Origin: Streptomyces sp. CBMA152
GTDB taxonomy: Bacteria > Actinomycetota > Actinomycetes > Streptomycetales > Streptomycetaceae
Length of the DNA: 64,000 nt
Direction: 5' to 3'
Assembly: GCF_014596475.1 (NCBI RefSeq)
Contig: NZ_MECJ01000009.1
Span: 248,001-312,000, forward strand
Positions 41,953 to 51,300 of the stretch are shown in pieces. Position numbers and translations under genes: made by a program. The first letter of the stretch is position 1. Each line of letters begins with the position of its first letter. The notes under the pieces are model-generated. The model was not told the origin of the DNA, made no database searches, and saw nothing but the letters and a program-made list of their open reading frames with translations.

Positions 41953-42324
41953 TCACGACTCGGGCATACCCTCGCACACCGCGTTCTGCAGCCAAGGAGG
42001 CTGAGGGAGGCTGGCGACAAGAGACTCCAGTTGCCCGGCCACACGTCGCATCGTCACCGTGAACTCATCCATGGTGATCTCGCCTCGCTTGCATGAGCTG
42101 AACCTGTGCTCCAGATTCTCATGCTGTTCAAGGAACTTGTCCAAGAGCTCCAAGCCGTCTTCCGGAGAGGCGCCGGGAACCTTCCCCACTGCCGAATACC
42201 ACCACGACAGGCGGGCATCAGCCAGGATGATCCGCCCTGCAAGTTCCCTGACGGGGTAGCTCCATGCCGTCGGCCATGATCTCAGCTCGATCATCATGTC
42301 GGTGAAAGACGGTCGCTCACTCAT
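41953..42324 (-). CDS. candidate immunity protein for the RHS toxin
   Basis: The 123-residue protein (ATG 42324) starts 26 bases after the stop of the giant RHS gene. It has no signal peptide and looks all-helical (TDMMIELRSWPTAWSYPVRELAGRI, SWWYSAVGKVPGASPEDGLELLDKFLEQHENLEHRF, MDEFTVTMRRVAGQLESLVASL). I recognise no family. Small cytosolic proteins directly 3' of polymorphic toxin genes are usually the cognate immunity proteins. The assignment rests on that position alone. Confidence 0.55.
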   Translation of the reverse strand: MSERPSFTDMMIELRSWPTAWSYPVRELAGRIILADARLSWWYSAVGKVPGASPEDGLELLDKFLEQHENLEHRFSSCKRGEITMDEFTVTMRRVAGQLESLVASLPQPPWLQNAVCEGMPES

Positions 42325-42350
42325 GGAATCCAGACTTTCCTTGTTTTCTC

Positions 42351-45300
42351 TCAGCCAAAGTTTCTCCGCAGCCAGGGGACGATTGCCCGGCCTTCGGGCA
42401 GTGCCTCGCCGCCGCCCGCCTGGATGACTCTGCTGCAGAACGTCAGGCAATTGTTCGTCAGGGCGTCGTACGGCCCTTGTCCCGCGCTGCCTCGGTACGC
42501 CTTCTTAGCGTACGCGATTGCCGCCTCGGGGTTCGGGAGATCGACATCAACAGAGCCTCGGTGAGCACCGACGAAGGAGGAAGTGTGCGGCATCGGCTTC
42601 AAGGTGCCGCCTGGATCCATCGCGTGAGTGTTGTAGGACTCACCGTTCGCCGTCTTGATCTCAAGGGTGTAGTGAGGCCCATCTTCCAGATCGTACTTGT
42701 GAATTGTCCCGGTACCGCAGTTGTGCACCAGGACCGACGTGGTACCCGCCAGCACGTAGTAGGTGTGCAGGTCGTCGACGGTGAGGTCGTACGTCGTGGT
42801 GTTCGCGTGGAACAGCCGCACGCCCGTGACCTCGGCCGTGCCGGTCGGGGTCTGGAGGACGTCGCCCTTATGGAGGTCCTTCGCCTCGACGAAGGCGGAC
42901 TGTGTCGCGTCGTAGAAGGGGTGGTGGAAGGTGGTCGTGAGGTGGTCGCCCTGCGCGGTCACCTCCGCTGCGGCCGACGTCGCCGCCGGCTTGGCCGCCT
43001 GCTGGTCCGCGGCGTGCGCCGGGGCCGCCACGGCGAACAGCGCCGCCGAGGCCGCCAGGCCGAGCGCGGTCTTGCGTGCCGCCTTCCTCGCGAGGTCCTT
43101 CGCCGAAGCCACCGCCGACTTGGCACCCGACTTCACCGTCACGTCCACGAAGTCGTGGTCGGTCTTGGTGACGATGACCGCCGTGACTGTGTGCGCCTGT
43201 GTGCCCGCCGCGCCCGGGACCGCGTTGGCCACCGTGTCACCGACCTTGATCTGGTCGATGGCCTTCGCAGTGCCATCGGCCATCAGGACACGCGTACCGC
43301 CGGTGAAGCTGTGCGGCACTCCAGTGCGGCAACCACCGCCCTCACTGCTGGAACGCGCGTCGTTCGACTGAGCCCGGGACGACGCCGATTCCGTCGCGTC
43401 CTTCGCCGCTGTCTCCTCCGCCTCGCCCGCTCCCTTGCCGAACAGACCACCCACGGCCTCCATGGCCTTGGGGGCGAACTTGCTCAGGAGCTTGCCGCCG
43501 AGGGAGCCGAGGGCACCGCCGACCGCACCCGAGACCGCGCCCGTTACCGCCGAGCCGGCGAACGCACCGACGCTGCAGCTGGATCCGCCGTGTTCAGCAC
43601 ACTTGAACCCTTGCTCGACCAGTGAACCGGCGGCTCCCGCCGCGGCCGCGCAGCCGATCGTGCCGACGCCGGCCGTCACCGCCTCACAGCCCATGAACAC
43701 CGCCGTGGACACCACGAACGAAGTGATCGCGGCGGCATGGTGCTTGACGAAAGTGGCTGCGGTCTTCCCTGCCTTGACCGTGGCGCGGTACGCGGTTCTG
43801 GTCGCGTGCGCCACCGCGTGGGCGGCCTTCTTCACCACGTGGACCACTCGTTTCGCCACGTGTTTCACCGCATGGTAGGCCGAGTGCACGGCATGGACCG
43901 CTGCCCGGTAGTACCGGCGCACATGTCGGGCCGCGTAGTGGTAGACGCGCCGGGTGTAGCGGACGGTGGCACGGTAGTAGTCGCGGACGCGGTGCACGAC
44001 GCGCCGGGCGACGTGCCTCGCGGCGTGGACGACCGTGTGCACGACCGGGGCCACGTAGTGGTAGTACGAGTCCGATGCCCAGGAGCTGAAGGAGTTCCAG
44101 CCGCTGGAGAAGGAGGAGGTGGCCGACTCCCAGCCGCTGGAGACGGAGGAGCTGAACGAGTTCCAGCCACTGGAGACCGCGGAGCTGGCCTTGTGCCAGA
44201 GGGAGCCGAAACCCCAGTGCCCGGACGGGTCCGTGCCGGCCAGCGGGTTGTCACCGACGTAGGCGAACGGGTTGGCCGCGGCCTCGTTCGGCACCGGGTT
44301 CAGGTTCACGGAGTCCTTGTTCAGGAACGTGCCCGTCGCCGGGTTGTACCAGCGCGAGGCCGTGCCGACCTTGCCGGTGTCGGCCTCGGTCCAGCCGGAC
44401 TGGAAGCCGAGGTGGCCGGTCAGGCCCAGGCCGGCGGTGACATTGCCCATCGGGTCGTACGTCGCGGACCCGGTGAGGGCGTTGGCGCCGGAGGCGAAGG
44501 TGCCGATCACGTCGTTGTGCGAGTCGGTGAGCGCCAGGACGCCCGAGCCCGGTGAGGTACCGCCGTTGATGCCGGTCAGCGAGCCCGTGGGGTCGTAGGA
44601 GTAGGTGAACTCGCCGTCGGAGGCGATGGTGTTGCCCGCGCCCGAGTACTGGAAGGTGCGCGAGGACTGGTTCGCCGTCACCGCGTCGGCGATGTTCCGC
44701 CCGGCCGCGTCCAGCGTGTACGAGTGTGCTCCGGCGGTGATCTGGTTGCCGAACGCGTCGGCGCTGTAGGTGACTTGGCCGTTGGCCGACGAGGTGTCGG
44801 ACATCATGGTGCCGCGCGCGGAGTAGGCGTAGCTGTGCACGCCGTCCGAGGTGAGCTGGTCGCGGGCGTCATAGGTGTAGACGTTGGAGCCGACCTGCGT
44901 GCGGTTGCCCGAGCCGTCGTAGCCGTAGGCGGTGGTGGTGCTCCCGTTGTTCCACGACGTGAGGCGGTCCGCCTGGTCGTAGGTGTAGGTGTTGCTGGAG
45001 GCTCCGGTGACTCCGGTGGTGTTCTTCGAGGTGACGTTGCCGTTGTTGTCGTAGCCGTAGGCGATCGAGGCCAGCGTCGTCGCGCCCTGCATGAGCGTGT
45101 CGCCGGTCAGGTCGTGCGCGGTGTTGTAGGTGAACGTGCGGAGCTGGCCGCTGTTGCCGTACTTGATGGTCGAGAGTTCGTTGAGTTTCCCGTAGGTGTA
45201 GCTGAGGGCGCTTCCGGACGCCGCGTCGTTCAGGGTGGAGAGGCGGCCCGCGGTGTCGTATCCGTAGGAGGTGGTGCCTGCGGCGTCGGTGCGGGTCAGC

Positions 45301-48300
45301 GGCGACGAGTCGCCGTTGTAGGTGAAGCTGGAAGCGCCCGCCGAGCCTCCGGCGGAGAGCAGGTCGCCGCGGTCGTCATAGGAGAACGACTCGTGGGTGG
45401 CCGCCTGGTGGTCCTTGGCACCTGCGGTGCCCGCCTCGGCGGTGTCCGCCGTCAGCACCTGACCGTTGCGGTCATAGGTGAAGGTGCGCGTGGCGGTGGC
45501 CGCGTCGGCGCCCTGACCCGAAGCGGTCAGCAGGTTGCCGACCTTGTCGTAGGTCATGGCGGTGGAGACGCCGCCCGGCTGGGTGGTGGAGACCAGCTGC
45601 CCGTTGGCGTCGTACGCATTGGTGGTCGTGGAGTCGGCCGCCGACGTGTACTGGGCGGTGGCCGGCTGCTGGACCGTCTCCTGCTGGCCCCACGGGGTGT
45701 AGGTGTACAGCCAGGAGTTGTTGCGGCCGTCGGTGAAGCGGGTGCGGTGGCCGGCCGCGTCGTAGCCGAAGGACGTGGTGATCGATGTGGTGGCGGTGAC
45801 CGGCTGGGTCTCCTGGGTGATGGTGCCCGCGGCGTCGTACGTGAAGTGGCTGGTGTTGCCGTTCGCGTCGGTCGAGGCGACCATGTTGCCGACGCCGTCG
45901 TAGACCCGGCTGGTCTGCTTGAGCAGGGTGTTCGACGCGTCGTACTGCTTGCTGGACACCGGCTGTCCGGCCGCGTCGTAACCGGTCTCGCTCCAGGTGT
46001 TGTCCGGCTGCGTGGTCTTCTGCCGGTTGCCCATGAAGTCGTAGGTGTAGCCGGTGGTGTTGCCCGCTCCGTCCGTCACCGAGGTGACCTCACCGGCCCG
46101 GTCGTAACCGTAGGACGTGGTGACCCCGCCCGGCGTGGTGGTCGATGCCAGGTTCGCGCCGTACGGGTTGCCGGTGGTGACCGCGTAGGAGTTGGTGGTG
46201 GTCAGGGTCCGGGTGTTCGGGTATCGCTCCAGAGTGGTGGCGGTGAGCTGGCGGCCCAGGTAGTCGTAGGTGGCCTGGGTGGTGGCGCCGGTGCCGCCCG
46301 TCGAGGACAGCTTCTCGCCGTTGGTGTCGTAGGTGGAGTGCAGCGTCGTGCCGTCCGGCTCGGTGATCTGGGCGACGTCGCCGAGCTGGTCGTACAGATA
46401 GGCGGTGGTCTGGCCGCCGGGGGTGGTCGACGTCAGCTGGTTGCCGTCACTGTCGTACGTCCACGTCGAGGTGGCCGTGAGCGGTGTCGAGGAACCGGCC
46501 GGGGTGTAGGGCGGCTGGGTCTCGGAGACCTTGTTCCCGTTGGCGTCGTACACCGTGGTGGTCACGTCACCGTTGGGGCCCTGCTCCTCGACGGCCTCGC
46601 CGAAGGTGTTGAACCCGCTGGTGGTGACCGGGCGCTGGGTGACGGGAGCGGCGCCGGCCGTCTCGACCTGGACGGCGGGTGCGGTGGTGACCGCGAGGTG
46701 GCCGGCCTCGTCGTAGGAGTAGCTCGTGGTGTTGCCGTTGGCGTCGGTCATCGACGTCGGCAGACCGCGCTTGTCGTAGGTGTAGCTGGTGGTCCGCTGG
46801 CTGGAGGAGCCGACGGTACCGCCGGTGCGGCCGTTTCCGTAGAGCGCGGTGACGTCGGAGCCCGACAGCGCTCGGGGGTAGACCTGCACGTTCGACACGG
46901 AGCCCGGCAGGAGGTCTACCGCCGTCCCCTGGTACTTGCCCGCGCCGATCGTCAGCGGGCCCGTCGCGTTCCACGGGGTGGTGTTGGTGCCGGTGCCGGA
47001 CAGGGCTCCGTTGACGTAGATCTGGCTGGTGCCGGTGGCGACGTTGTAGACCCCGACCAGGTGCGTCCAGCTGCCCGAGGTGGGAACGGCGGTGGCGTAG
47101 GCGGACGGGAAACTCGGCGCGGCCGTGTCCCCGTCGGTCTGCTCCATGCTCCACAGCGGGGCGCCGGTGTGCGCGTAGTTGTACTGGAGGTAGAAGGAAC
47201 TGGCGTTGGTGCCGTTCTGGGCGACGATGGTCGCGTTGTGGGTCGGCAGCGAGGCCATGTTGACCCAGGCGGAGACGGTGTAGGAACTGCTGGTGTCAAG
47301 GACCGGGCCGTTCGTCGCGACCTGCTGGCCGCTGGTCGCGGCGAAGGTCGCCGCGTTGTTGCCCCAGGTCACACCGGTGGCGTTGGCGGTGTAGCCGCTG
47401 CCGGAGGTGTCGGTGACGTTGGTGCCCGCGCTCTGGTCGAGCTTCCACCAGCCGGAGGGGTGGCCGGACGCGTCGCCGTAGAGGGTCTCGCTCAGCGGGT
47501 TGCCGGCCGCGTCGTAGGTGGACGAGGTGGTGCGGTCCCAGCCCGAGGAGTCGTGCTCGTTGCGGGTGGCGACCTTGTCGTCGGGGGTGTAGGAGAGGGA
47601 GGTGACGCGGTTGACACCGGCCGGGTCGACGGCGGTGCTGGTGGTCCGGGAGGCCGCGTCCACCGTGTAGTTGGTAACGGTCTGGCCGTTGTCGGTGGTC
47701 TGCGACAGGCGGTTGCCCGCCGCGTCATAGATGGTGGACTGGAGCAGCGTCGAGGAACTGCCGTCGGCGCTCTTCTTGGTGGCGCTGGCCGCGAGCCCGT
47801 TGTCGGTGTAGGTGTACGCGGTGGTGTTGCCCATGGAGTCGGTCACCGACGCCAGACGGCCGGCCGGGTCGTAGGCCCGTGAGGATTCGGTCAGTTGGGT
47901 CGCGGACTGCGGGTTGACCGGGTCGCCGGTGTAGGTGAGGACCTGGGTGAGCAGGTGGCCGTTGTCGTCGTAGGTGTACGTGGTGGTGTTGCCCGACTTC
48001 GACACTTCCTGGATCTTGTTGCCGGAGGTGTCGTACGTGTACGTGACGGTGCCGCCGTTGCTACCGCCCGCGTTCGCGTTGGCGTCGGTCTTGGTGGCGA
48101 CGTGGTCGTACGCGTCATACGTCTGAGTCTCGGTGCGGGAGGAGTCGCCGCCGCTGGTGTCCCTGACGGTCTGCGAGGTGATGTTGCCGTCGATGTCGAA
48201 GACGGTGCTGGTGGCGGCCGCGTGGGTGGCGCCGGTGACCCGGTCGACGAGTTGCGGGTCGTCCTCCTCGACGATCTGCCCGGCCTTGTCGTAGGTGTAG

Positions 48301-51300
48301 GAGGTGATCAGCCCGGCCGGGTAGGTGTCGGAGACGACCTTCTTCGAGGTGATCCGGCCCAGACCGTCGTAGCTGTACGTCGTGACCAGGCCGCCCGCGT
48401 CCGTGGTCGAGGCGATGTCACCGTTGTGCAGATAGGCGATGGTGTGGACCGCGCCGCCGGGCGAGACGGTCTTCACCGGCAGCCCCGCAGGGACGTTGCC
48501 GGAGTCGGCCGCCGGATAGGTGGCCGTGCCGTCGCTGAACACGGTGGTCGAGGTGCGCCCGCCCGGGAACCCGGCGACCGGCGGCCCGGTGACGGCCGTC
48601 TCGTTGCCCGAGGTGTCGTAGGTGTAGCTCGTCAGATAGGTGGCGTCGCTCGCCGATGCGGAGCGGCCGTCGCGCTGGGTGAGCACGATGTCGTTGCGCG
48701 GGTCGGCGGTGGTGAGCTGCGCGGTGGTGTCGTCGGGGAAGTAGGTGAAGTGCTCCGTCGAGCAGACGTTCGCGGCCTGGTTCTGGCAGGTGGTCAAGGA
48801 GACCACGTTGCCGCGCACGTCGTGACCGGTGACGGTGGTCGCACCGTTGGGGTCGGTGACGGTGTGCTCGAAGCCGCCGGTGTCGTACCCGAAGGAGTGG
48901 GTGTTGCCCAGGCCGTCGGTCTCGGACAGCTTGCGCATGTTGTGGTCGACGTCGTACGTGTACGTGGAGACCGCGTTCGCCGGGGAGGTGACCTTGACGG
49001 TGGAGACCGGCAGCAGCCCGGTGGCGTTCAGGCCCGCCTGGAAGTGGGCGGCGGCGTCCTGCGCGGTCAGCGCGGTGCGGTAGGTGGCGGCCTCGGCGAG
49101 CGTGCCGTTGAAGTACGCGACCGTGCCGTTGGTCAGACCGGTCCAGCCGGGGCCGGTGGTGCCGGCTCCGAGGTAGTCGGTGGTGCGGCTGCCGGAGTTG
49201 AGGGAGGCGGTGCCGGTCTTGGTGGCGGCCTGCACCCCGTCCAGGTAGAGGGTCTGGCTGGTGGGCGAGGCGGAGAGCAGCACATGGTGCCACTTGCCGT
49301 CGGTGACGGTGGTGGCGGTGCCCATCTGCACCGAGCCGGAGCTGGTGTAGAAGCCGCCGTACAGCTTGTTGTCGGAGCCGATCCACAGCTGCGGGACGGT
49401 CGAGGTGACCGTGCCGCCGATCGGCCCGTTCTGCGCGTTCATCAGGATCGCGGTGCCGTGTGTGGTGTTGAACCACAGTTCGGCCGACGCGGAGGTGTCC
49501 CCGCTCTGCACGTCCGGGACCTTGACGTAGGAGCTGGTGCCGTCGAAGGTCGCGGCCTTCTGGTCGCTGAAGGGGCCTGCCGCCCCGAGTGTCACGGCGT
49601 TGTAGGTGCCGGTGCCGCCCCGCGTCTCGTCCAGCGCGGTGGTGGCACCCGCCGCCTCACCGAGCCGGAAGTACGTGGCGGGCGCCCCGCCGAGGACCGC
49701 GCCCCGATAGGTCTGGCTGGAGCCGGTGACGGTGGGCGCGCCCAGCTTCCACAGGCCGCCGTTCTCGTCGGTGAGCTGGGTGAGCGTGGTGGTCGCCGGG
49801 TCGTACGTCATCGCGGCGTACGTCTTGCCGGAGGGACGGGTGACCGAGGAGAGCAGGCCGGCGGCGTGCGTGCCGTAGTTGTAGAGCGCGTTGACGTCGG
49901 CGGCGACCAGCGGCCGGTCGTACCAGGCGGCGTCCGCGATGGAGCCGTTGAAGTAGGTGGCGTAGCCGGTCTTGTCGGTGCTGCTCTGGTGCGGCTCGTC
50001 CGGCCAGTTGCTGCCGAGGAAGCCGGCACCGAGCGTGTTGTACTGCTGGTTCTTGCCGAAGGCGACGCCGGGCTGGATGGAGACGGTGCCCGAGAGCGAG
50101 CCGACCTTGGCGCTGTCCAGGTAGAGGGACTGGGTGTTGCCCGCGGCGGAGAGCACCACGTGGTGCCACTTGCCGTCGGTGACGGCGCCGCTGGTGGTGA
50201 TGGGCGCGATGCCGGCGCTGTTCCAGAACTCGGCGTTCAGCTTGCCGTCGGTGCCGACGTAGACCGTCGGGGTGTACGCGCCGGGCGAGTTGCCGGCGGT
50301 GACCGGCTGGGAGGCGTACGAGTAAAGGACGCCGGGGCCCGCCGAGGTCTTGAACCACAGGGACAGTGCACCGGAGTCGGTGTTGTTGCCCATGTCGAAC
50401 GGCAGGGTCGCGTACGAGCTGGTGCCGTTGAAGCCCGCTGCCGTGCCCGCGCCGCCGGCCATCGGGCCCACCTGGCCGAGGGTGACGTTGCTGTATGTGG
50501 CGTTGGTGGTGCCCTGGTTGGCCAGGACGGCGTCCTTGGCGGTCGTGCCGGAGGCCTCGCCCATCGGCCACAGGGCGTGCGGGCCGAGGTCGAGCGAGGC
50601 GTTCTGGTACTGCGAGCCCGAGGTGTAGGTGTAGGTGGTGCACTCGGTGGTGGTGAGCGGCGCGCACACGGCGGTGAGCTGGTCGCCGGTGTAGCGGTAG
50701 GTCCAGGTCTGCGCGCTCGTATCGACAGCTGGGTCGGCGCGGTCGGTGAGGACGGTGGCCACGTGGGCGGCGCTCGCGCCGGACGGGGTGGACCAGGTCA
50801 GGTTCAGCGAGCGGCCGGAGGTGGCCGAGGTCATCTTGGTGACCTGGCCGCCGGTCCAGCTCAGGGTGATGGCACGGCCGTTGGCATCGGTGACGGAGGT
50901 GAGCCCGTAGCCGCCGGAGCCCAGTGCCTGGGTGAAGGTGTAGGTGGTGTCGTTCTTGTCGGTCAGCGTGTAGCCGCCGGTGACGGACTTGAAGGTGGCG
51001 AAGCGGCCGGCCGGCGGCGAGAAGCTGCCGTCGCCGTTCTTGCCGTAGCCGACCTGCGAGCCGTCGGGGTAGCCGACGACGGCGGAGGTGACGGCGCCCG
51101 TCGGGTTGTACTGCTCGGTGACGCGGGAGTCGAAGATGCTCGACCAGCCGGCGCCGAACGCCCCGCTCCAGCGCGGGTCACGGGAGTTGTAGTCGCGGCT
51201 GACGTCCAGCGAGGGACCGACCGTGGAGACGGTGGCGTCGGTGTCCTCGGTCGTGTAGTTGCCGATGGCGGCGTCGAAGCCGTGCTCGCTGCTGTTCTGC

